Assembly (NCBI GenBank): GCA_037178625.1
Contig: CM074148.1
Span: 434,001-498,000 of the forward strand
Direction: 5' to 3'
Length of the DNA: 64,000 bases
DNA from: Skeletonema tropicum
Lineage: Eukaryota; Bacillariophyta; Thalassiosirophyceae; Thalassiosirales; Thalassiosiraceae
In this document: in pieces, positions 30,282 through 39,867 of the stretch
Layout of the letters: each line of letters opens with the position of its first letter
Position numbering within the stretch: the stretch's first letter is position 1
Program-made: the position numbers and the translations under genes
The notes under the pieces: generated by a model
Seen by the model: the letters and a program-made list of their open reading frames with translations, nothing else
What the model was told of the DNA's origin: nothing
Database searches by the model: none

Positions 30282-30323
30282 GCCAACCATGACGTACTTT
30301 AAGATTTCCGTTAATTTTTTTTT
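30282..30323 (+). repeat. SINE 3'-tail fragment
   Basis: The block gccaaccatgacgtacttta followed by agatttccgttaa and a T-run is shared almost exactly with the 3' end of the complete SINE at 35816-36132. The region upstream resembles the SINE body only weakly, so this is a truncated or divergent copy. Confidence 0.7.
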
Positions 30324-31213
30324 TTCTTCCTTCGACCCCTGGCTACTGCTTGATTTGATTGCCTCTTCTTGCTTTTCTTCGCTTGCTTTGCAGCTTGTTG
30401 CACATTCTTCCTTGCTCCAGAGAATGGAGGCTCTACACCTTCATCATAACATCCTCTGCAGATTGGAAGTGGTGTCTTTCCTCCAACGTCACGATTTGCA
30501 ATTATCTCTTCAGGGGATACAATGTCGGCATCCACATAGCACATTGCACAGACGTCCTTCGTAACGATTCTACCTCCCTTCGTTCCAGTGTTTGGATTGT
30601 AATAATTTGCTTCGATCGCATCACCACATCGTACGGATCGTCTATTGTAGAAGTGTGCATTGTGTCGTCTGATTTTATCACCACAGATGAAGCGGGTGCG
30701 CTCGATGCATTGTTCCAGGCTTTGTAGATCTTCTGCAGAGGGAGCTCCTTCGCCACTACCTCCCACAGCTTTAGCCGAGAAGACGCAACGGGGTGCACCG
30801 CACGAATTACAAGTTGCAGTTGTTCTCACCTTTGTTGCATCGAAAGTATATTTCTTGTCTTGTTCTTTGTAACGCTTCAAAGCTTCCTTATCTTCGCTTG
30901 CTGCATGCTTCTTAGCCGGAATGATCTTCCGCAAATCATCCGCTGACAGGTTGTGAGTCTCAGTGTATATTCTTGCATTTGATGACGACAAAAAGTGTTC
31001 AGGATTATCTTTGTCTAGTATTGGAAGAGTCATAAAACGTGTTGCTTCATTCCGCAAATTGACCCCATCGACTTCTTCATCTGGCGTACGGACCGATCTT
31101 CCAATCCTCTCACAAAGTGCACAGTTGGGTTTGCCGCAAAGCCGCATTTCCACCGTAAATTCAGTCATCCGACAGTGATCAGGGCAGCCAAAGAATCGTT
31201 CGATGTGCGGCAT
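30311..31213 (-). CDS. Cys-rich protein carried by the TIR element
   Basis: 300 residues, ATG at 31213. I do not recognise the family. It has repeated CxxC-type pairs (LCGKPNCALC near residue 30; CNSCGAPRC near 130; CGDK, RCGD, CAMCYVDAD and ICRGCYDEG from about 180 to 265) and a strongly basic Lys/Arg tail that would fit a nuclear, nucleic-acid-binding protein. The last residues (KKKKN) are encoded by a T-run belonging to a SINE-like 3' tail inserted antisense (30282-30323). The gene fills most of the element and runs minus strand. It may be an accessory DNA-binding protein or a divergent transposase; no DDE triad can be placed with confidence. Confidence 0.6.
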   Translation of the reverse strand: MPHIERFFGCPDHCRMTEFTVEMRLCGKPNCALCERIGRSVRTPDEEVDGVNLRNEATRFMTLPILDKDNPEHFLSSSNARIYTETHNLSADDLRKIIPAKKHAASEDKEALKRYKEQDKKYTFDATKVRTTATCNSCGAPRCVFSAKAVGGSGEGAPSAEDLQSLEQCIERTRFICGDKIRRHNAHFYNRRSVRCGDAIEANYYNPNTGTKGGRIVTKDVCAMCYVDADIVSPEEIIANRDVGGKTPLPICRGCYDEGVEPPFSGARKNVQQAAKQAKKSKKRQSNQAVARGRRKKKKN

Positions 31214-31854
31214 ATGGTGGTTTGATTGGCTGGTGGTGAGTGATGCACTGGGTGTCAGAAAAGTAAGAACAAACTCTGAAGCACATCGAAACCATGATGA
31301 CTGCCTTTTTAGAACTTATTCCTACGTGATGACGTCACAAAAGACAGAAATGTTCGGTTCTACAAAAAGTGTCAAAAAGGGCGTTCCACACTCCCTCCCT
31401 CCCCCATTTTTTGAAAATGGTCATGAGTAATTCAGGGAATTAAATCAAAGCGGCCTAGGGAGCATTCTTTGTCAGAATCTGAAGTGATCGGTGACTGTTG
31501 GTGAGAGTTCTAACGCCAGCGAATGCTGCCACAGGTGTGCGGCTTCCTAATAGAGTCATAGTGTTTGTATGCGTTGATAGTGCTGCTTGTGAGTAGAATG
31601 ACGCACTTACTTGAAAGATTTGTGAAGATCATGATGGTCGTGATGTCAGCTCAGAATGATTTGAATGATTGCTTGGCTAGCTGATTCCTACGTAAGAAGA
31701 GAGCCTGAAATTTCCTTCCACCTCTCGCCTCTCGCTCCACTTCTCACAACATTCGTTCGTGGTTCGTGGTTCGTGGCCCGGCCCCGGCCGTGGCTCTGGC
31801 TAAATATAGGAGTAATACTCTGCATCATCATCATGGCAAGCTATCGATGTAGCA

Positions 31855-32810
31855 ATGTCGCTCAAAACATCTTCAACAGAAACACTAAAACCTTGCATGA
31901 TATGCAAGGGAGAGTCTTGCTTCGTTATCCCCGGCATTGCTTCGTCTCAATGCTTTTGCCTATTGCATTATTACACAACAGGAAAGCACAATGATTACGG
32001 CCCCACGAAAAATAATAAGCAAGCAGGACGAAAGAAGAATAAAAAGACCTCCCTGCTTGTAGAATATGAACGCATGAAGAAACAATTACCGGCAGTACAG
32101 GAGTTATTTGCAGAGGCATTCGTAGAGCTGCGGACTGAAATTGGGGAAGCTCGGCAAGGGCATTTCAACAAACCAAAAACAATACAGATGATCCGTTGGC
32201 AAGCCTCTTGACTGATGCGCCGTCTTCGTTTCAGTCTATGCCATCGCAAGTGAGAAAATACAATTTCCCTCGGAGTAACCGCAAGAGAAAATCACCTGAA
32301 TATAGTAAACGAGCTGCAAGGAGTAATGACACAGAAGGGGGATTTATTCGAGAAGCTATTTTACCAGAAAAACTGCGTAGGTTACAAAATCCTGATATCA
32401 ACTTAGGCAATGTTCCAAGCAAGACGCCAGTGCATACACAACATAGAAGTGAAACCGACACAATGAATAATCCATATCGCAAGCGAAAGAAGACATCCTC
32501 AATATGGCATCATATCTTGGACTCAAACGATGCCACGAGTAAAGGCAATAACAATTCAGACGATAAAAAGCCAAAAGCGAAACGCAACTGGGATGATATG
32601 GAAAAGGAAATGATTGAGTCCTTCAATACCAATGCCGTAAGCAAACACTGCACCTCTTGTAAAAGTACAATCATTGAAATTGTTGGGAACAGTACTAGTC
32701 GAAATAGTGACATGACAAAAGGTGACGTGTGGGGAATGAAGGATCGTGGTGAGACAGTTGTAGAACGTTGTCGTTGTTTGAATTGTGGGAGAACATGGAA
32801 TGAAGATTAG
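31855..32810 (+). CDS. Zinc-ribbon protein, reading frame shifted once
   Basis: Two overlapping frames appear to be one gene. The first (ATG 31855, MSLKTSSTETLKPCMICKG) has a Cys cluster CMICKG, QCFCLLHYYTT and a basic, helical region to about 32165. The second (from about 32175 to 32810) is basic, then acidic, and ends in a C-terminal zinc ribbon CTSCKS, then VVERCRCLNCGRTWNED, resembling TFIIS/RNA-polymerase-type ribbons. Moving one base within accaaaaacaatacag (about 32169-32185) joins them as FNKPKNNTDDPLASLL. I found no plausible intron there, so either the allele is frameshifted or one base is wrong. The ribbon suggests nucleic-acid binding; the exact role is unknown. Confidence 0.55.
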
Positions 32811-33250
32811 CTTGATATGATAGGTGTATCATAATGGATCAGTAACGTATATTACAACATGTGATTTACTGGGAACGAATGAAACTATCAAGTACAGTGA
32901 CAGTCAACTTCTTCCACCTTACTCTTGTGCTGTAATGCTGTTTAGGTATGCTTCATTTACTGACTTGATTGGTCATCATTTGAGTCTTCACGAGATTATG
33001 CAGCTAGCCTCAATACTGATCTCATCCTGCCACATATCTGCATGATTTTGTAAGAACTGATATCTGTCCACCAAAACAATGAAAGGAGGCCGTATCCAGT
33101 GGAAATAGTCGAAAGTTGATTTCAAGAATCAGACTAATTACAATTAAACAAGAATTTTATACAGGCTAAAATACTGAAACTGAACAGTTATCCTGCTCAA
33201 TAGATACCATAAGCTCAATTGATAAGATACAGTCAAGTCAGCTAAATACC
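32811..33250. other. Convergent 3' intergenic region
   Basis: AT-rich sequence between two convergent genes, presumably both 3' untranslated regions. No gene or repeat is seen. Confidence 0.5.
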
Positions 33251-34455
33251 CTAGGCAACAACAGCAGCTTTCTTGTTACCAATTTCATTCTCAGTGCCCA
33301 AACACTTGTTGCAAAATCCGTAATAATCCACATGGTCAATCAAATACTTCCTCGTCTTCTCCAAAAGATCAGGTCTCTTCCAAATGCACTCGCTCTTTTT
33401 ATCACGAGGGTCATTCGTTGTCCTCATCACATACTCTTCAGGCTCAAATCGCCTATGTTGAAGCCTCTCATCCAAGTACTCGAGATACCCACCAAATTGA
33501 TTCTGAAAGTCATAGCACTTGACGTCAAAGTGTTTCTCGAGTTCATGATTATAACGTTCTTTGACCCAAACAAAACATGCACGAACTGATGCAAAGTACT
33601 CTTCGTCGGTGGCTGCATCACATGCCAGATCTTGCTTGAAGAATCTGTCAGGCCGTCCGCCAGAGCTCTCAGCATAGTTACACTGAGACATGAGATGATC
33701 GATCGGATCGCGACATGGTACATGCATTTCAAGTGGCATTTGATGAAATTTCTTATCACCAAATTTTCGAATCCCTGTGTAATGGCGGAGTCATAGAGAG
33801 AGGAGAGGGAGGTTAGAGAACAATTCAACCCATAAATCACACGACAGGATAATAAATGGTGAGGAATGAAAACACAATTGAATAAAATCTATACTTACAC
33901 CAGTCAAAATTGGTCTCAAGGCTAACCCAATCACAATCTTCGAACCCAATGTCTTCTATTGTTGTCATCGCCTCCTCCTCCTTGCGATTGTACAGCCGAC
34001 CACGACTTACCGTTTCAGGTGTGCCACCTTTGGCAACAATACTTGCTGCCTTAGCATTATCATGAAACGCGTCGAAGCTGTAACCTTTGTTACCGCATAC
34101 TCTCTCAAACTTAGTGGCAGCTATCCCATTCAACCTGAAGCAAAAGCAAAAAGTTTGTGGGTGTTTGAGTTTGAGCGCAGCCGCAGCAAAAAAGACGATG
34201 AATGATTCGAGTTCGAGCGACTTACGATGTGCCTGCAGTCTTGGCAATGTGCACGTGGCCAAATAGTTGTTCGGAATGACCACCACCACCACAATCACGG
34301 AGACGGAGAGAACGTAATTGTCTATGGTAAAAGTCTGAGGATGATTCAACTTGACCAAGTTCACGTCCAAGTTCAAAGACGCTGTAGCTGTAGATGGCAG
34401 CAAAGAGCATGCCTGCGGCGATAATGCGTTTTGTTTCGGGTTTGTTCTGCATCAT
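33251..34455 (-). CDS. Type II membrane sulfotransferase-like protein, two introns
   Basis: Exons (minus strand) 34455-34226, 34134-33899 and 33774-33251 (329 residues). The introns (34135-34225 and 33775-33898) start gtaagt and end tcag/acag, and splicing keeps the frame. A short cytosolic tail is followed by a signal anchor (IIAAGMLFAAIYSYSVF), then the 5'-phosphosulfate-loop-like motif HVHIAKTAGTS with LNGIAATKFERVCGNKGYSFDAF formed across intron 1. Exon 3 begins W-IRKFGDKKFHQM and contains LEMHVPCRDPIDHLMSQCNY, the 3'-phosphate-binding-like block with Arg and Ser. This pattern fits Golgi carbohydrate-sulfotransferase-like enzymes that use PAPS. The acceptor is unknown. A Cys-containing C-terminus (YYGFCNKCLG) follows. 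Confidence 0.75.
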
Positions 34456-34678
34456 GCTTAAGTATCGCTGTGTGATCTCTACTCTTTAAATCGTTGCTTA
34501 CTATGGAAATGTGGCATGTACGATACTTAAAATGTTGCATTTTAGATGGACATCTATCAGATGACCAATGTCCCCCTTGGTCATTTTTTTTGGGTACCAC
34601 AACTAACTGGCAGTGGGGTCATAGAAGGCAAAACGGGGCCGCCTGATCGATATATAGATAGATTTGATAAATCTCTTG

Positions 34679-34830
34679 CTTTTACATACAGCGATACAAA
34701 AGTCCTTTGAAAACCAAGTAAGTACCGATTTAGGCAGGTTAGGGGGTCTCGCGACTTTTACATACATGGAATCGAAGACCAAGCCCCCATGTTAGATACC
34801 AGTACCGATTTAGGCAGGTCAGCGGGTCAT
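34679..34830 (+). repeat. Tandem degenerate duplication (about 75 bp)
   Basis: Unit 1 (34679-34755) and unit 2 (34756-34830) both begin cttttacataca and end accgatttaggcaggt-ag-gggtc, with diverged centres. Noncoding. The rest of 34456-34678 shows no gene. Confidence 0.65.
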
Positions 34831-34833
34831 CAA

Positions 34834-35528
34834 TTAACGCTATGTACCCCACGCGGCACCACTGGCAAAAAAAAAATTTACTAACAAAAGTGCTAATAAA
34901 CATGGCGTCCGACCCGATCACTATATTGGCAGCGCGTTTAGCATGTTATGTGATCAAGTTGAGCGACCGCTCGATGTTGCAATCGATTCAGCATGTCTTC
35001 TTTTGTCGGAAAGTAATCAATTTATAGTTTATACTCACAATATTGACCTCAGCCTAATCAGTTTCCTACCTCACCAAAATCGGCCATATTTGCATATTTA
35101 CTAGGGGAAATTTTGAGAACACAAAGTACAAAACTTTGGTGTGATAGTGTTCAATGATGCAATAGGCTATAAACCGAGGTCAAAACACCATTGAACTATA
35201 AATTTCATGTAGTTTCCGAGTATCTTCACGCATATGTACTAAAAGGTGCTTTTACAAGTTTCCTACGTACCAACCATAGGTAGCCCATGGTTTTTTACAA
35301 GCGATTTTCACGTAGATGCCGACACACCGTGAGACAGCAATACCCTTTATAGCGGCTGCTGGCAATGGAATCACAGCACAATATTAGGCAGACTATTCAC
35401 TACTACCCTGCTGAGAATAATGCTGCTCTTGGAATCATTAAAATCGGGCTACTACAAGCGAAGTTCTGCTGGGTACTTGACAAAATTCAAAATTTTGCTA
35501 AATTTTGCTCTGGGGTACATAGCGTTAA
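34834..35528. repeat. Possible MITE bounded by 18-bp inverted repeats
   Basis: Perfect inverted copies of ttaacgctatgtacccca lie at 34834-34851 and 35511-35528, enclosing about 695 bp without a gene. A target duplication cannot be fixed with certainty, so classification as a transposable element is tentative. Confidence 0.4.
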
Positions 35529-35815
35529 AATGTCCCCATAGGTATGATATCCCTACCTACCCCTATGTGCGGTTTTTACCTGCCCTGTAGGCCTGGGCAA
35601 AAATACAATCTTGTATTTCGGGCATCTGGAGATTTGACAAATACAAAAAATACAAAATAAATACAAAATCGCTAAAGTTTAGCGATTTCGTATTGGTTTC
35701 TACGTACATCACGTAGAAGATGATACAAAAAGAACTCTTGCAGGGAAAGTAGTTGCCACGACGCCGGAGGAGATGATTCAAATGGACCAAATGAATACAA
35801 ACATAAACTTATCTT

Positions 35816-36132
35816 AAAAATTAACGGAAATCTTAAAGTACGTCATGGTTGGCCCTCCAGGGGCGAAATTATCTACAATTATCTAGAGCAATGTCACAAG
35901 TTACTACCCTTCGAGTGTAATTAAGCAAATAACCAACAGTTTTTTCCATCACCCCGGAATTAGCAAAGAGGAAGTGATATGAAATTCCAAACCAAGTAAT
36001 GGTCTTTTTTCCCAGATCGCACTCCGAGCTGCGACACCTCAAACAGCCAGGATTTGGCACGGGGGAGACTCAAACCCAAGACCCCGAACCAGAAGAGAGG
36101 TGGTGATACCACTACACCACAACACCTCCCTC
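35816..36132 (-). mobile_element. tRNA-headed SINE inside the hAT element
   Basis: On the minus strand it begins with a tRNA-like head (about 36128-36056): an A box within TGGTGTAGTGGTATCAC and a B-box-like GGTTTGAGTC. The anticodon arm is ACCTC paired with GGGGT but with an enlarged loop, so it is not a functional tRNA. A body of about 240 bp follows, with a 3' tail ending CCGTTAATTTTT. It is flanked by an 11-bp target duplication (AAGATAAGTTT; 35805-35815 and 36133-36143), which proves retroposition. The tail is shared with 30282-30323. Confidence 0.85.
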
Positions 36133-37058
36133 AAACTTATCTTATTCAGAGTAATTAAAGTACAACAAATCGTTTTGGCTACTGGAGCGTACTTCCTGGA
36201 CTTTCTCTTTCTCGAATTCTTTGACTTAGCCTTGGTTGCACGGGCGTCAGGCTGAGGGTCAGTGGCATCTTCTCCGTTGGCAGCTTCTTCTTCCTCCTCC
36301 ACCTCTTCATCGTCGTCGTCAACATTGATCACATCACAGTCATCCTCGTCGTCGTCAATGTTGATCACATCATTTTCATCCGCTGGCGTTGCTACAGTAG
36401 AAGCAGCATTTGTGGCATCATCAGCAACTGCCCCACCTGATTGTTCTTCTGTGGTGGTGTCAGCAAAAGGGTCGAACGCAACAGCCTCCCACTTCTTAGT
36501 TAGTTTGTTGAAGAGACAACCAACATCATTCTCAGGCACCAGAGTGAGGTAGGCACGAGCCATGTCTCTTCTATCCCTCCATTGAGCGGCTTTAGTAAAC
36601 TTTTGCGCAGTTTTATACTTTTCCATTTTTTCAGTGGCATATCCCACCAACCAGTTGCAGTAATGATAGAGATGTGTCTCCTTATCTCCGATTGCGTAGT
36701 AGGATTCGTATTCATCTTTGTACTTTTGTGTGTTCGCAAAGTCCTCCATACTACTTGCAGCATCCATCAGCTTCCTAGTTTCTTTCACTTTGATTACAGA
36801 TGCAAGCACGCCAATAGATCTTTTCCCGGAAGAAGAATACTCCGGTGCATTCTCCTCCACAAAATTAATACGTTCTGCAATTTGCTTCTTGTGGTTCTTA
36901 ATAAATGCATCGATCGGACTGACCGGTCTTTTGGCCTTCGCAAGTTCATCATCTGTGTCAGTTTCGTTGCCACTGACTTTTGACTTCTTCGACAGTGGCC
37001 CGGCGGTGGCTGCCCCTTTCGTGGGGAGTTGTTCGTCATTGGGTGGACGCTTCGACAT
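36039..37058 (-). CDS. Acidic, nuclear-type protein carried by the hAT element
   Basis: 339-residue frame, ATG at 37058. Order: a basic N-terminus with LSKKSKV; a helical region (about 60-180) rich in aromatic and charged residues (YKDEYESYYAIGDKETHLYHYCNWLVGYATEKMEK split by KTAQKFTKAAQWRDRRDMARAYL); a duplicated acidic motif (ENDVINIDDDEDDCDVINVDDDDEE); and a basic cluster (KSKNSRKRKSRKY). The last part (from about REVLWCSGITTS onward) is translated from the tRNA-like head of the SINE inserted at 36132. The original C-terminus was therefore replaced. No BED finger, RNase H triad or dimerisation domain of a hAT transposase is visible. Function unknown; it may be cargo or accessory. Confidence 0.55.
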   Translation of the reverse strand: MSKRPPNDEQLPTKGAATAGPLSKKSKVSGNETDTDDELAKAKRPVSPIDAFIKNHKKQIAERINFVEENAPEYSSSGKRSIGVLASVIKVKETRKLMDAASSMEDFANTQKYKDEYESYYAIGDKETHLYHYCNWLVGYATEKMEKYKTAQKFTKAAQWRDRRDMARAYLTLVPENDVGCLFNKLTKKWEAVAFDPFADTTTEEQSGGAVADDATNAASTVATPADENDVINIDDDEDDCDVINVDDDDEEVEEEEEAANGEDATDPQPDARATKAKSKNSRKRKSRKYAPVAKTICCTLITLNKISLREVLWCSGITTSLLVRGLGFESPPCQILAV

Positions 37059-37441
37059 GGTTGATTATTATTATCTTCTTGGTGATGATGCAATTGTGGC
37101 GTTCATTGGTATGAGTTGGTGTGCAACAAGCACATCTTGCCGCATTCGCATTAACATGATCCCAAATAATTCTACAAGATTGAATTTCAAATGCGTTGAG
37201 TTGTTTACAAGACTTGCCTCCTGCCGCTGAGGTTGGCGGATGGCAGTCAAGTTCTATTGAGGTGATGGAGTTCTCCAGCAGGGCGGTGTATGGAAGGGCT
37301 GTGACGAGGGTTGTGGAAAGATCAGTGACTCGTGACTACACATACTACAGAAGACGTGGGAATACGTAAGCAGTCACGAATATATATTTTTTGTATTTTG
37401 GCCATATCCATTTTGTATTTTTGCCCAGGCCTACTGCCCTG

Positions 37442-38983
37442 GTTTTTACCCGCATTTAGAATCTATGTGCGGGTAATTTTCTCACTTAGCGCTGTGCCGC
37501 TAATGGATGCCATAGACGCCACCAACCGTCTAACCCCTGCATCAGGATCATCAACTGGACCAATATGATCAATGTTGACCGTTGGTTTGGGCCGCGGTAG
37601 TGTGTGTGGGGTTGTGGTGTAGCCTCATTACACGGCACCGGCCATCATCTTTTTCAGCCGTCGCCAAGCAGTTGTGGTGATGGTTACGTCAACCATAAAC
37701 GTCCGTCTAGTCTCCCCTTCATCACGCGATGATACTTCATATATATGGGGATGTTTCGGTGGCAGTATTCCTTCGGTTTGGGCTTGTATTCATGCTGAAT
37801 TCGATAATCGCCGCTCGGTATTATTTTCCGGCCAAAACAATAATAGTCGATCATCGACAAATGAAATGATTTAGATGGCCAGCACACGATAGTGAGGGCA
37901 GCCAAATTGAACAATAAAGTATTATGGATGCTCTGGGCTTCTGGAATGGACACAACTATCGCTGTTATGATGAGTCAACACGTCGTCTTCAGAAGGGCAA
38001 CTCACAAATGCGCTTATTATTTCTGGAAACACGGAGAAGATTAGTTTTATTTCATGTTTAAATATTGGATTGTGGCGAAAATAGTGCGAACTGAGAGGGA
38101 GTGGGGAGTACTGTGTGGGAAGTAGCCGTTCATCATGGACAGTGGAGTGAATGCTGAATGATATCTACTTGTGGTGGATAAATGTGAAAATTATTCACTA
38201 CGCTGAAACAACGCCCATTTGATTATAAAATGTCATGATCGTCAATCGAATTATCCACAATAGTATTAAGTACAATAAGGCACTGTAAAATGTATAAAAT
38301 TCATTGTCCAGAGCACCTAATTGCATATAATGCAAAGATTTATCTTCATTCCAGCATGTTCCAACTCTAAAGTAGAGGTAATATCAACGCCATCGAGGGC
38401 AAAGTATCAGTTGAAATTATAGTGATAGCAAGCCCATGATACCTGCTGATGTTGATGATCATTGGTTCTGGATATAGAAGCATTCTGCGTAGTGCGTAGG
38501 CTCCTATTGCAGTGGACAACATGGTCTACCATGGTCAAAATCTGCTGGTGGTATCTATTCTACGAGTAAGTTAGCTAGTATTACGTACTTATTTACTCTT
38601 TCTAAGTGCGGGTTTTTCCCTCCCGCCATTTCTTCTCGCGGTCTGTGTTTTGTCGGACGGTTCCCGCCCGTGGTCGGACCCTTGTCGGACTGATGATATA
38701 TGTCACAAACACATGTCACATCACAAAAATACATACAAGAAGAAGTAACAAAAAGCGGTTTACGAAAAATTATGATGAAGACACCCGTCTCGACTGTCCA
38801 TCACCACAATCAAGTGCGAGCACTGGACCTAGGTTCTTGCTCGTCATCGCCTCTGACTTCCCTGCACTCAAGGGATACAGTGAGGTGGTCCGATGCAACC
38901 TTCCAGACAACTAACAGAGAGACTGTGGGTGTGGTGCCAAACATGTGTGGGTTTAAATCTACGATGCGAACCCACACCCCTAG
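37442..38983. other. Gene-poor region
   Basis: No convincing ORF. A 34-bp segment (gaagacacccgtctcgactg and on, 38777-38810) recurs exactly at 40351-40384 in the same orientation. The motif ttttgtcggac occurs near 38650 and again, in inverted pairs, near 41600-41755. Confidence 0.45.
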
Positions 38984-39178
38984 ATGCAAGACGGGAACAT
39001 CGAAGATGTTTTCGATACCCCACCCGACCTTGAAGAGGTCAAAAGCGCAACTAGGGAGTTCGAAGACACCCCACCGGCGATGAACGTACACGGTAGCATG
39101 TATCAGGCAGGCGTGTACGGCACAGAGCCAAATGAGAACTCACTGTTTGTGTTGGCTGACCTCACGAACGCAATTCCT
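38984..39178 (+). CDS. Possible coding fragment of unknown origin
   Basis: A 64-residue frame (MQDGNIEDVFDTPPDLEEV, then VYGTEPNENSLFVLADLTNAIP) of protein-like composition. The same frame continues past its TGA stop with sensible sequence (CANVTVHGAPEIDKKKLRTS) into the minisatellite. It is likely a decayed gene or element protein. No family is recognised. Confidence 0.25.
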
Positions 39179-39261
39179 TGACCTCCCAAATGTGCAAACG
39201 TCACAGTACACGGAGCTCCTGAAATTGACAAGAAAAAACTTCGAACAAGTTTGTTAGTTGT

Positions 39262-39458
39262 GGGGCAGCCTCTAGGGGCGCGAGTGGGGCAGACTCTACG
39301 GTCGCGAGTGGGGCAGACTCTAGGGGCGCGAGTGGGGCAGACTCTAAGGTCGCGAGTGGGGCAGCCTCAAAGGGCGCGAGTGGGGCAGACTCTAAGGTCG
39401 CGAGTGGGGCAGCTAGCCTCAAAGGGCGCGAATGGGGCAGCCTCAAGGGGCGCGAGTG
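39262..39458 (+). repeat. 24-bp GC-rich minisatellite with alternating units
   Basis: About eight to nine tandem units of ggggcagactctaaggtcgcgagt and variants. Two unit types (ggggcgcgagt and ggtcgcgagt endings) alternate, giving a 48-bp higher-order period. One 4-bp insertion (agct) interrupts it near 39411. The period is a multiple of three, so frames on both strands stay open; these are not taken as genes. Confidence 0.9.
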
Positions 39459-39867
39459 CATCCACTTAAGGAGCGATAATAACAGCAATGAAATGATAAT
39501 GACGTACATTAACAAAAACTGACATACCTTGGGGGAGAAGATTGTGGATTTATTGTTGTTGAAGGGTGTAGGGGTTTACTCCCCGGGCGTCTGTTTTGCC
39601 CTTTGAAACGCAATCTGACAACTCCCCCCCCGATTCCCACCATGGCCGTTTCCTTCCTCCTTCCATTGCTTGTGCGCCTGCGGCCACCCAACCCCTCCCT
39701 TCAGGACTATTATTATTTGGCATTTGTTTATTTATTTTTCCCGAAGGAAGGGGAGGTGTAATTCCATAATGCAGCGTGAAAATAAATTCATACACACAGC
39801 AGGGAGAATGTCGGAGAGACCCCAGCAAAAAAAATTGAGGCAATATTGGTACCTCTGTTAGTTTTGA

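Larger units (their letters stand above)
30075..31455. mobile_element. 1381-bp TIR DNA element with 3-bp target duplication
   Basis: The ends are 33-bp inverted repeats (30075-30107 and 31423-31455) with one mismatch, starting GGCCGCTTTGATTTAATTCC. The flanking target duplication is TAG (30072-30074 and 31456-31458), and removing the element plus one TAG restores the transporter frame exactly. Subterminal regions are also inverted (gtgtggaac and gaaccgaacattt on both sides). The 3-bp duplication and GGCC-starting TIR recall PIF/Harbinger elements, but the single ORF inside is not a recognisable transposase. It may be a non-autonomous or undescribed family. Confidence 0.9.
29440..31559 (-). 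pseudogene. Nucleotide-sugar transporter (SLC35-type) gene, interrupted twice
   Basis: The 5' coding part starts at ATG 31559 (MTLLGSRTPVAAFAGVRTL) and reads to NAP at 31459. A 1381-bp TIR element intervenes. Coding then resumes in the same frame at 30071 (YALPAVVPNPAARIAS) once the element and one TAG target copy are removed. The transporter core is clear: GITMVEEICKMGLS, LLAGLPAVLYATQGVLTYL, VTFNGLNQTKTLSAALWCYL and LGILVFSALLFQG match UDP-galactose/CMP-sialic-acid-type Golgi antiporters. After TLGILP (about 29440) the sequence becomes antisense retroelement, so the last transmembrane helices are missing. No GT-AG pair obviously removes the element. I infer a non-functional allele. Confidence 0.8.
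35588..37433. mobile_element. hAT-type DNA transposon, non-autonomous, complete
   Basis: Perfect 21-bp TIRs (TAGGCCTGGGCAAAAATAC and on; 35588-35608 and 37413-37433) and a perfect 8-bp target duplication CTGCCCTG (35580-35587 and 37434-37441). TIRs of the TAGG-TGGGCAA type with 8-bp duplications are diagnostic of the hAT superfamily. Subterminal AATACAAAA motifs repeat at both ends, as expected for transposase binding sites. It carries one minus-strand ORF (36039-37058) that is not a hAT transposase, and a nested SINE. It looks mobilised in trans. Confidence 0.92.

Noticed and set aside
39201..39515. Minus-strand frame with APLATLES repeats
   Set aside because: A product of the 24-bp tandem repeat; no start context or family.
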